Shown here in pieces: positions 6,900-16,891 of a DNA stretch of 18,822 nt. Below the pieces are notes generated by a model, which did not search any database, was not told the origin of the DNA, and was given only the letters and a program-made list of their open reading frames with translations. The stretch comes from Actinomycetes bacterium (lineage in GTDB: Bacteria > Actinomycetota > Actinomycetes > Prado026): positions 1 through 18,822 of the forward strand of contig JALOLN010000020.1 of assembly GCA_025455945.1 (NCBI GenBank). The letters run 5' to 3'. Positions within the stretch are counted from its first letter, which is position 1; every line of letters begins with the position of its first letter. A program made the translations under genes and the position numbers.

Positions 6900-7620
6900 G
6901 GGGGCGCAGACCCGCCCGTCGGGCGGCCTGATCGACGAGGGCCCGGAACAGCGCGAGCTGGGCCGGGTCCTCGTCGGCGGTGTCCTCCGCGTGCCACTGG
7001 ATGCCGAGGAACCAGCCGTCGGCGTGGGGGTCGACCACCGCCTCCACCGTGCCGTCGGCGGCCACCGCCGCCACCTCCAGCCGGTCGCCGAGCCGGCCGA
7101 TCCGCTGGTGGTGGTAGCACGAGATGTCCACCGTCCGGTCGCCGATGAGCTCGACGAGTGCCGGATGGGTGGCGTGGACCGGTTGGACGACGTCGCGGTG
7201 CGGCTCGGCCATGTGCTGGTCGAGCGCACCGCCGCGGACGGTGTTGACGACCTGCACGCCACGGCAGATGGCCAGCACCGGGATCCCGGCGGAGGCGGCC
7301 CACTGCGCCGCTGCCAGGTCGAAGGCGTCCTGCTCCTCGTCGATGTCGTAGAGGTGCTCCGACGCCGGGTCCTGTCCGTACCGCCGAGGGTCCAGGTCGC
7401 CACCACCGGGAAGCAGCAGGCCGTCCGCCCAGGCCAGCCGGCCGGCGACCTCCACGACGGACAGTCGGCCGCTGGGGGCGTGCGGGTAGACCGTGACCGG
7501 CTCGCCGCCGGCCGCGTACACGGCGTGCAGGAGCTTGCGCGCGTTCACCACGGCTCGGAAGCGCAGCGCCGAGGCCGACGCCGAGAACCGGCCGGGGATC
7601 GCGATCAGGGGTCGGGACAC
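6892..7620 (-). CDS. PuuD-type gamma-glutamyl-amine/gamma-glutamyl-GABA hydrolase (peptidase C26)
   Basis: A 242-residue class I amidotransferase-fold hydrolase. PGGGDLDPRRYG (71-82), AICRGVQVVN (117-126, nucleophile Cys119), SCYHHQ (167-172) and IQWHAED (207-213, His210 and Glu212) are signatures of the PuuD/C26 group; CRG rather than CLG/CFG and the HHQ motif separate it from the amidotransferase at 3848. PuuD removes glutamate from gamma-glutamyl-GABA in putrescine breakdown. The usual WHPE is WHAE here. The start is GTG at 7620, 7 bases after the stop of the winged-helix gene, with the conserved SRPLIAIPGR right behind it; there is no strong ribosome site, so coupling to the upstream gene is likely. 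Convergent with and overlapping the permease by 8 bases. It probably performs the uncapping step of this locus. Confidence 0.88.
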   Translation of the reverse strand: MSRPLIAIPGRFSASASALRFRAVVNARKLLHAVYAAGGEPVTVYPHAPSGRLSVVEVAGRLAWADGLLLPGGGDLDPRRYGQDPASEHLYDIDEEQDAFDLAAAQWAASAGIPVLAICRGVQVVNTVRGGALDQHMAEPHRDVVQPVHATHPALVELIGDRTVDISCYHHQRIGRLGDRLEVAAVAADGTVEAVVDPHADGWFLGIQWHAEDTADEDPAQLALFRALVDQAARRAGLRPLS

Positions 7621-7627
7621 GCGCTGC

Positions 7628-7849
7628 TCACTCGCCGGTGACGGCGAGCACCTCCACCTTGATCGTGACGCCGTAGGCGACCACGGGACGCACCTGCAGC
7701 CGGTCGCCACCGAGCTCGACCAGGATCTTCTGGACCTCGGCCCGCGGCAGCCCGGTCGCCCGGGCCACGTCGGCGTCCGTGCACGGCGTCCCCAGGTCAC
7801 GGACCGCCTGGATCACCCGTGCGTCGTCCGGCCACTCCCCGCCGCCCAT
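7628..7849 (-). CDS. Small winged-helix-like protein, function unknown
   Basis: A 73-residue protein. The middle, DADVARATGLPRAEVQKILVELGGDRL (about 25-51), reads as a helix-turn-helix followed by a beta wing (VRPVVAYGVTIKVEVLAV). There is no effector domain. The ATG at 7849 has a GGTGG-containing stretch about 6 bases upstream. It is the first gene of a two-gene leftward unit with the PuuD-like hydrolase 7 bases downstream. It could be a DNA-binding regulator or a protein-interaction winged helix; I do not recognise a named family. Confidence 0.7.
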   Translation of the reverse strand: MGGGEWPDDARVIQAVRDLGTPCTDADVARATGLPRAEVQKILVELGGDRLQVRPVVAYGVTIKVEVLAVTGE

Positions 7850-7977
7850 GAGTCCACCGTAGGCCACGCCGGGCCGAGGGGCGCTCGGGAGCCGAGTCAG
7901 GGCCTCTGACCTGCGGCGATGCCGAACGCGCCCCGGCAGAGCAACCCCCTGAGGGGCCGATCCGACGCGCCGGGGCT

Positions 7978-8007
7978 TTGAGCCGGACGTGAGGTCGCAC
8001 GTACGGT
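7978..8007 (+). promoter_or_regulatory. Candidate promoter of the secreted protein gene
   Basis: TTGAGC (7978-7983) and TACGGT (8002-8007) are separated by 18 bases, and are the best -35/-10 pair in the 199-base gap between the winged-helix gene and the secreted protein gene. The same gap holds a short CCCCT-G-AGGGG hairpin near 7946-7956 and a CTCGG-GAG-CCGAG dyad at 7884-7896 of unknown meaning. Confidence 0.35.
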
Positions 8008-8048
8008 GCTCGGACCCGCAAGGGGAACACGAAGGGAAATCACCGCAC

Positions 8049-8948
8049 ATGACTTCGAACAAGCGAATCACTGCTGCCCATGCGCGCGGCCGGACGCCCC
8101 GCAGGGTCCTCAGGTCGCCGGCAGGCGTCGCGCTCGCCCTGGGCGCCGCCGGCCTGACGGCCGCGGTCCTGATCCCGCAGGGCGCCTCCGCCGAGGACTT
8201 CGTCCGGGCGTCCGCGACCTCGTCCTCGATCGACCGCACGCTGCAGGACCCGGCCATCGTCGAGTCCAGCGGCCTGGCCCGCAGCGCCTTCGGCAGCGGC
8301 CGCCTGTGGACCCACAACGACAGCGGCGGCGGGAGCACCATCTACGGGGTCGACTCCGCCGGCCGCACCGCCGCTCGCTTCAACCTGGGCAACGCCTCTC
8401 ACAAGGACTGGGAGGCGATGGCGCACTCCAAGCAGGGGTCCGTCAACTACCTGTACATCGGCGACATCGGCGACAACGGCAAGAAGCGCACCAGCATCTT
8501 CGTGCACCGCGTCAAGGAGCCGGCGCTCTCCGCGGCCAGCGGCGTCCTCACCCCTGAGACGTACGAGTTCAAGTACGCCGACGGCAAGCACAACGCCGAG
8601 GGCATGATGATCCACCCGACCACCCATCGGCTCTACATCGTGACCAAGGCGACCAGCGGCGCCGGCATCTACGCGGCGCCCACGACGCTGTCCCGCACCA
8701 GCGTCAACGTGCTTCGCAGGGTCGCCTCGGCTCCTCCGGGCATGTCCGACGCCGTGTTCCTCGACGACGGCCGGTTCGTCCTGCGCGGCTACGTCTCCGG
8801 GTGGCTCTACCGGTCCTTCGGGGCCACCCCGACCCGGTTCCCGTTGCCGCTCAAGGGCGAGTCCGTCACGACCGGCTTCTCGACCGGGACCATCTTCATC
8901 GGAAGTGAGAAGCCCAACTCGAAGGTCTACCGGGTCGCCCTGCCGTAG
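8049..8948 (+). CDS. Secreted protein of unknown function, probable beta-propeller-like fold
   Basis: A 299-residue protein with an N-terminal export signal: basic stretch (residues 5-23), hydrophobic core (about 25-42) and an Ala-Ser-Ala cleavage site near residue 48. The mature part has recurrent short strand-turn patterns (ESSGLARS, LWTHNDSGGGSTIYGVDSAG, DWEAMAHS, YLYIGDIGDNGKKR, NAEGMMIHPTTHRLYIVTK, SDAVFLDDGRFVLRGY), suggestive of a WD40/YVTN-like propeller. Similar 'esterase-like/SdiA-regulated-like' propellers are known in actinobacteria, but I cannot assign a reaction. The ATG at 8049 is chosen because the signal peptide begins there; an AAGGGA lies about 12 bases upstream, slightly far. 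It is a single-gene unit ending in a strong hairpin. Confidence 0.85.
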   Translation: MTSNKRITAAHARGRTPRRVLRSPAGVALALGAAGLTAAVLIPQGASAEDFVRASATSSSIDRTLQDPAIVESSGLARSAFGSGRLWTHNDSGGGSTIYGVDSAGRTAARFNLGNASHKDWEAMAHSKQGSVNYLYIGDIGDNGKKRTSIFVHRVKEPALSAASGVLTPETYEFKYADGKHNAEGMMIHPTTHRLYIVTKATSGAGIYAAPTTLSRTSVNVLRRVASAPPGMSDAVFLDDGRFVLRGYVSGWLYRSFGATPTRFPLPLKGESVTTGFSTGTIFIGSEKPNSKVYRVALP

Positions 8949-8964
8949 CGGGGCCCGGGAGCTG

Positions 8965-9005
8965 TCCGGCGTGACGCGTCGCCAATCGCGGCGCGTCACG
9001 CCGGA
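8965..9005. terminator. Strong bidirectional hairpin terminator between convergent genes
   Basis: The arms TCCGGCGTGACGCG (8965-8978) and CGCGTCACGCCGGA (8992-9005) are perfect complements over 14 bases. A T-G wobble and three more pairs extend the stem to 18 bp with a five-base loop (CAATC, 8983-8987). It starts 17 bases after the secreted protein stop and lies 46 bases beyond the end of the leftward GYD gene. No U-tract follows on either side, as is common for actinobacterial terminators. Confidence 0.8.
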
Positions 9006-9051
9006 GCAGGGACCATCGCCCCCGCCCGCGGGGCTGCACCTTCGACACGCC

Positions 9052-9345
9052 TCAGGAGCCGGGTGGGCGGTAACCGACCTGCAGCGCGACCGCCGCGTCG
9101 ACGTCGGCCGGGGTGAGCAGCACAACCGTCCTCGTGGTGGCCCCACCGCCCGCGGTCACCGCTAGGGCGAGCGCGGCAGCGGCCACGTTGTCCGGCAGGT
9201 CCGCGACGACGTACACGTCGGCGCCGCCGAAGGCGAAGTGGAAGGACTCCACGGCCCCGCCGACGCTCTCCGCAGCTGCCCGGGCCGCGGCCTCACGGGC
9301 ACTGCCGCCTCCAAGCTCGGTCTGCGTGCGGACGACCTCGTCCAC
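9052..9345 (-). CDS. GYD-domain protein, apparently missing its N-terminal strand
   Basis: A 97-residue reading frame. AAAESVGGAVESFHFAFGGADVYVVADLPDN and the end VLLTPADVDAAVALQVGYRPPG are typical of the GYD family (small ferredoxin-like alpha/beta proteins of unknown function). Family members normally begin with a strand such as M-x-x-Y-L/V followed by Y-T-x-E-G about 20 residues before the point where this homology starts; here there are only ten unrelated residues (GTG start, VDEVVRTQTE). None of the three frames upstream contains the missing strand before the previous gene's stop at 9362. So the start is uncertain and the protein may be truncated or degenerate. Last gene of the leftward trio, 16 bases after the preceding stop. 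Confidence 0.6.
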   Translation of the reverse strand: MDEVVRTQTELGGGSAREAAARAAAESVGGAVESFHFAFGGADVYVVADLPDNVAAAALALAVTAGGGATTRTVVLLTPADVDAAVALQVGYRPPGS

Positions 9346-9361
9346 GTCCCACGGCTGGGGC

Positions 9362-9658
9362 CTACTGCTGCTCCAGGGTGAGCACGTCGAGGTTGCGGAA
9401 GGTCATGGGGCTGTCGGCGAGGGCGTTCATCCGTTCGGAGAACTCAGTGGTGGCGGGGTCCTCGGAGTTCCTCATCGCCGCCTCGTACGACGGGAACTCC
9501 ACCACCGCGAGGTAGCGGCCCTCGTCGTCGCGGTCGGCGCACAGCAGGATGCGGCTGGGACCCATCTGCGGGTAGCGCACCCGCCACTCCTCGTTGAACC
9601 TCCTCATCTCCTCGATCTGGGACGTGGTCCATTCGACGACCTGAACGAATCCGCTCAC
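9362..9658 (-). CDS. Small conserved-looking protein, probable dimeric alpha/beta-barrel fold
   Basis: A 98-residue protein starting at GTG 9658, with GGGAGG about 7 bases upstream. The pattern VQVVEWTTSQIEEMRRF, ILLCADRDDEGRYLAVVEFPSYEAAMRNS and a C-terminal strand FRNLDVLTL suggest the strand-helix-strand-strand-helix order of dimeric alpha/beta-barrel (antibiotic-monooxygenase/EthD-like) proteins. No catalytic residues can be named. It lies 20 bases after the DUF4242 gene and 16 before the GYD gene; all three small proteins seem to share a related ferredoxin-like topology. Confidence 0.75.
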   Translation of the reverse strand: MSGFVQVVEWTTSQIEEMRRFNEEWRVRYPQMGPSRILLCADRDDEGRYLAVVEFPSYEAAMRNSEDPATTEFSERMNALADSPMTFRNLDVLTLEQQ

Positions 9659-9678
9659 AGCGGCCTCCCTCGCGGGGC

Positions 9679-9927
9679 TCAGCCCTCGCTGACCTGGTAG
9701 ATCTCGTCGGCGACAAGGCCGTGGGCCTCGCGGTGGACCGTCGCGGCGGCCTCGGCGCTCGGCGCCTCGACCAGGCAGAAGATCTTCCCGGCCCCCTCAT
9801 CGACCCAGTAGTGCCGGTAGTCCACGCCGTACTTGTCCTGGGTCTCCACGTCCTTGGCGTGGGCGCCCGCGACGTCGCTGGCGGACACCCCGCCGTCGAT
9901 GTGGTGCACATCCATGAACAGGGGCAT
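9679..9927 (-). CDS. DUF4242 protein (SCO4226-like, putative nickel-binding)
   Basis: An 82-residue protein beginning MPLFMDVHHIDGG with the family's AHAKDVETQDKYGVDYRHYWVDE and KIFCLVEAPSAEAAATVHREAHG. The Streptomyces coelicolor family member SCO4226 is a dimeric ferredoxin-like protein that binds nickel; metal binding here is by family analogy only. The start ATG at 9927 has GGGAAGGGAG about 7 bases upstream; a longer in-frame start at 10035 would span the divergent promoter. First gene of the leftward trio. Its upstream region contains the iron-box-like sequence at 10028-10046, which lies about 100 bases from this start and may affect both directions. Confidence 0.85.
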   Translation of the reverse strand: MPLFMDVHHIDGGVSASDVAGAHAKDVETQDKYGVDYRHYWVDEGAGKIFCLVEAPSAEAAATVHREAHGLVADEIYQVSEG

Positions 9928-10010
9928 GTCCACTCCCTTCCCTCTCAGCCCCCAGGTAGGGGCAGGTGCCGCCGGAGGACCCGGCGGCCGGGGTGGTGCT
10001 TCGAGGAGTC

Positions 10011-10039
10011 TTGACCCGCGCGGCGAAGAAGGCAAGCCT
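10011..10039 (+). promoter_or_regulatory. Candidate promoter of the FAD oxidase
   Basis: TTGACC (10011-10016) is followed after 17 bases by AAGCCT (10034-10039), which keeps the conserved second A and final T of a -10 box. The -10 sits inside the iron-box-like dyad at 10028-10046. On the other strand TTGCCT and AAGACT, also 17 bases apart, could form a promoter for the DUF4242 gene. Confidence 0.4.
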
Positions 10040-10046
10040 TACCTAC
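10028..10046. promoter_or_regulatory. IdeR/DtxR-like iron box
   Basis: Read on the minus strand, GTAGGTAAGGCTTGCCTTC matches the IdeR/DtxR consensus TWAGGTWAGSCTWACCTWA at 16 of 19 positions; the three mismatches are both end bases and one inner A to G. It overlaps the candidate -10 of the FAD oxidase, the classic site for iron-dependent repression. No IdeR/DtxR gene is in the window. Confidence 0.55.
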
Positions 10047-10086
10047 CTCAGCAGCTGTGCCGCACCGCAGCCCCTGGAGGCCCCCC

Positions 10087-11415
10087 ATGCGGACACTGAC
10101 GTCTGCGGACCCCGAATACGACGAGGCCCGCGCCCTGTTCAACCGCTCCATCGACAAGCACCCAGCCGTGATCGCGATGTGCGACAGCCCGCACGACGTG
10201 GTCGAGGCCCTCGGCGTGGCCCGCGACCGGAACCTCGACATCGCAGTCCGGGCGGGCGGGCACTCCGTCGCCGGTCTGTCCACGAACGACGGCGGGCTCG
10301 TCATCGACGTCCGGCCGATGAATGACGTGACGATCGACCCCGGCCAGCGCACCGCCCAGGTCGGCGCGGGTGTCACCTGGGGGGACTTCGATGCCGCCGC
10401 GCAGGAGCACGGTCTGGCGGTCACGGGGGGGCGCGCCACCTCCACCGGTGTCGCCGGATTCACCCTCGGCGGCGGTGACGGCTGGCTGTCCCGGGCGCTC
10501 GGCCTGGCGTGCGACAACCTGCTGTCCGTCGATCTGGTCACCGCCGACGGTCGGCAGATCCACGCCTCGGAGTCCAGCCACCCCGACCTGTTCTGGGCAC
10601 TGCACGGCGGCGGCGGGAACTTCGGGGTCGCCACCTCCTTCCAGTTCCGGCTCCACCCCATCGGCCCGACTGTTCTCGCCGGGCTCCTCGCCTGGCCGCT
10701 GGAGGATGCCCGCGACGTGGCACGCGCCTACCGCGACCTCGTGCGGCACGCACCGAACGCCCTAGGCAGCGCCCTGGTGATCCTCACCGGCCCACCCGAG
10801 GAGTTCATGCCCGCTCACCTCGTCGGACGCCCCCTGCTGGCCGTGGCCGTCTGCTACGCCGGGGAGGTCGACGAAGGCGCCGACGTCCTGCGGCCCCTGG
10901 TCGGGATGGACCCGGCGGTGAACCTGATCGGGCCGATGCCCTACACGGAGTTCCAGATCATGCTCACCGATCCGCCCGGGTTCCACCACTACTGGAGCGC
11001 GGACTACCACGACACCTTCGACGACCAGGCGATGGACATCTTCCTGCGGGCGGGAGCGAACCGGACCTCCCCGCTGACCCAGCAACTCCTCGCCGCCTGG
11101 GGCGGGGCGATCACCGACGTACCCGACGGCGCCACCCCCCTGTCCCACCGCTCCACACGGTGGGTCAGCCACCCCTTCGCGGTCTGGGACAACCCCGCGG
11201 ACGCCCCAGCCAACATCGCCTGGGTCCGCGACTTCCGCCGCGACATCGCCCCTCACACCAACGGCGGGGTCTACCTCAACTTCATCGGCGCCGAGGGCCA
11301 GGACCGCGTCCGCGCTGCCTTCGGCGACACCAACTACCGGCGCCTCGCCTCCGTCAAGGCCACCTACGACCCGAGGAACACCTTCCGAGGCAACCAGAAC
11401 ATCCATCCCGCCTGA
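10087..11415 (+). CDS. FAD-linked (BBE-like) oxidase, monocovalent type
   Basis: A 442-residue protein of the PCMH/VAO fold. Residues 53-63 (AVRAGGHSVAG) hold the R-x-GGH loop in which His59 binds FAD covalently. VGAGVTWGDF (92-101), TGVAGFTLGGGDGWLSR (120-136) and GLACDN (139-144) follow; the C-terminal BBE segment YLNF...YRRLASVKATYDPRNTFRGNQNI is present. The Cys of bicovalent members, expected before the VxxGG segment, is replaced by Ser/Thr, so flavin attachment is probably through His only, as in 6-hydroxy-D-nicotine oxidase. Substrate unknown; relatives oxidise amines, sugars and secondary metabolites using oxygen. The ATG at 10087 has CTGGAGG about 7 bases upstream. Convergent with the alpha/beta hydrolase, three bases between stops. 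No signal peptide. Confidence 0.9.
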   Translation: MRTLTSADPEYDEARALFNRSIDKHPAVIAMCDSPHDVVEALGVARDRNLDIAVRAGGHSVAGLSTNDGGLVIDVRPMNDVTIDPGQRTAQVGAGVTWGDFDAAAQEHGLAVTGGRATSTGVAGFTLGGGDGWLSRALGLACDNLLSVDLVTADGRQIHASESSHPDLFWALHGGGGNFGVATSFQFRLHPIGPTVLAGLLAWPLEDARDVARAYRDLVRHAPNALGSALVILTGPPEEFMPAHLVGRPLLAVAVCYAGEVDEGADVLRPLVGMDPAVNLIGPMPYTEFQIMLTDPPGFHHYWSADYHDTFDDQAMDIFLRAGANRTSPLTQQLLAAWGGAITDVPDGATPLSHRSTRWVSHPFAVWDNPADAPANIAWVRDFRRDIAPHTNGGVYLNFIGAEGQDRVRAAFGDTNYRRLASVKATYDPRNTFRGNQNIHPA

Positions 11416-11418
11416 CCG

Positions 11419-12243
11419 CTACGGAGCCGACGGCCCTTCGGGCGGGAGCTCGACCCGCGACTGCCGTGGCAGTTGCGTGTCCTGGGCCGCCAGCACGTCG
11501 GACCACCATGCCGTGACGGCGTCCGCGACCTGACGGGGACGGGTGAGGATCGGCACGTGCCCGGCGTCGTCGAGCACGACGAGGCGGGCGTCGGGGATGG
11601 CCGCCGCCAGCTCGTGCGCTCCGGCCAGGGGCGCGATGGCATCGAGGGCGCCGTGCACGACCAGCGTCGGCACGGGCACGGCGGCGAGGTCGGGTGCGAC
11701 TCCTGCGTGCACCGCTGTCATCCGTACGGCCGCCTCGGGCCCGGCGGGAAGCAGCGTCTGCACACCCCACCGGTGCAGCGGCCCGGCGTCCGGTTCGGGC
11801 AGGCAGGCGGAGACGAAGGAGTCCACGTAGCCGGGCCAGTCGGCGAGCACCGCCTCACCCGTCGATGGGCTCACCGGCAGGGTCCGCGGGAACCCGCCCA
11901 CGAGCACGAGTCCCTCGAACCGCGAGGGGTCCTGCAGGACGGCCTGGAGCACCACGAGGGAGCCGAGCGACTCCCCGGCCACGACGCACCGCCCGACCTG
12001 GTGGGCATCGAGCACCCGGAAGACGTCGTCCACGAGCGACTGGCGGGCGATGGCCTCAGCCGGGAACGTGCTCGCCCCGGTGCCACGGTGGTCGAGGGCG
12101 AGGCACCGCCAGTCGTGCTGGAGAAGCTCGATGAGCGGCAGCCACAGGTCCCAGGAGGCGACCCAGCCGTCGTGCAGGAGCAGCGGGGTGCCGCGGCCGA
12201 CGTCAACCGTGCGCAGGTGGTGGCCGTCCACGGGAACAAGCAC
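11419..12243 (-). CDS. Alpha/beta-hydrolase
   Basis: About 274 residues of the alpha/beta-hydrolase fold. The oxyanion-hole segment is LLLHDGW, the nucleophile elbow is GESLGS, the acid is in VVHGALDAIAP, and the catalytic His is in DDAGHVPIL. All triad elements are present in order, so an active esterase, lactonase or C-C hydrolase is likely; the substrate cannot be inferred. The start is uncertain: the longest frame overlaps the preceding gene, so I use GTG at 12243, preceded by GAGGAA about 10 bases upstream; GTG 12231 is an alternative. It follows the dihydroorotate-dehydrogenase-like gene by 31 bases and may be the last member of that unit. Confidence 0.85.
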   Translation of the reverse strand: MLVPVDGHHLRTVDVGRGTPLLLHDGWVASWDLWLPLIELLQHDWRCLALDHRGTGASTFPAEAIARQSLVDDVFRVLDAHQVGRCVVAGESLGSLVVLQAVLQDPSRFEGLVLVGGFPRTLPVSPSTGEAVLADWPGYVDSFVSACLPEPDAGPLHRWGVQTLLPAGPEAAVRMTAVHAGVAPDLAAVPVPTLVVHGALDAIAPLAGAHELAAAIPDARLVVLDDAGHVPILTRPRQVADAVTAWWSDVLAAQDTQLPRQSRVELPPEGPSAP

Positions 12244-12274
12244 GGGAACAGTCTTCCTCGTGGCGCGCCACCCG

Positions 12275-13281
12275 TCACCACGCCAGCGAGCCGTACACCC
12301 CTTGTGCCTCCTGCAGCGCTGCGACGTACCCCGCCCGGGCCGCTGCCCCGGCGGTCGCACGGTCGCGCACGGCCAGCAGACCCCGCATCTGGTCGACCGA
12401 GCCGTAGCCCTTGCGCTCCAGCCAGGACTCCAGCCCGCGGGTGAGCACCTCGACGTACGCCGGCCCGTGCCGCAGCAGCGCCGACGCGGTCATCACCACG
12501 TCGGCCCCGGCGAGCAGGTACGCGACGACGTCCTCGGGGGACTCCACCCCGGTGGTCGCCGCGAGCGAGCCGCGCACCCGGTCGCGGAGGATCGCGATCC
12601 AGGTCCGTGGCAGCCGGGCCTCCACGGGCGATGACAGGGTCACCCCGGGCACCACCCGGATCACCTCGGTGTCGACGTCGGGCTGCAGGAACCGGTTGAA
12701 CAGCACCAGCCCGTCCGCGCCCGCGGCGTCCAGGGCCGAGGCGACCGCGGCGACCGAGGAGAAGTACGGGCTGAGCTTGACCGCCACCGGGATGGACACC
12801 GCCGCCCGAACCCCGGCCAGGATCTCCAGGTGGCGCTGCTCCACGTCGGGCCCGGAGAGTCCCTCGTCGCCCGGCACGGCGTAGATGTTGAGCTCGAGCG
12901 CGGCCGCACCGGCTGACTCCAGCGAGGTGGCGATCGACGTCCAGCCACCGGGGGTGCTGCCGTTGAGCGAGGCGATCACGGGGACGTCGACGGCATGTGC
13001 CGCCCGCTCCAGGTGTCGGAGGTACGGCGTCGCGCCCGCGTGCCCGACCGTGGGCCCCGACGGCAGGTAGTCGCGCGCCTCACCGAATGACTCCTCGTGC
13101 ACCTCGGTGATGAGCAGGTCCGCGATCTCCTGGGCGCGCACCTGCTCCTCAAAGAGGGAGTAGAGCACGACCGCCCCGGCACCGGCGTCGGCCACCCGCC
13201 GTACCCCGTCGAGGGAGACCGAGACCGGGGAGGCGGAGGCGACGATCGGGCTGCGCAGGGTGAGCCCCAGGTACGGCGTGG

Positions 13282-13291
<10 letters not shown>
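12275..13291 (-). CDS. Dihydroorotate-dehydrogenase-like flavoprotein (NifJ-associated family)
   Basis: A 338-residue TIM-barrel protein of the DHOD/FMN family: start segment DLTTPYLGLTLRSPIVASASPVS, VAVKLSPYFSS (169-179), DGLVLFNRF, and the phosphate-site segments SLAATTGVESPEDVVAYLLAGADVVMTASALL. The N-x-SCPN motif of true dihydroorotate dehydrogenases is replaced by ELNIYAVPGD (133-142), so pyrimidine synthesis is unlikely. From memory, such 'DHOD-like' proteins recur beside nifJ in many bacteria; their reaction is unknown to me. The GTG at 13291 has GGGAGGA four bases upstream and overlaps the NifJ stop by 10 bases, implying translational coupling. It might accept electrons from or pass them to NifJ or the GltD-like protein, or act as a split PreA-like reductase; both are inference. 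Confidence 0.88.
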
Positions 13292-16890
<3,599 letters not shown>

Positions 16891-16891
16891 C

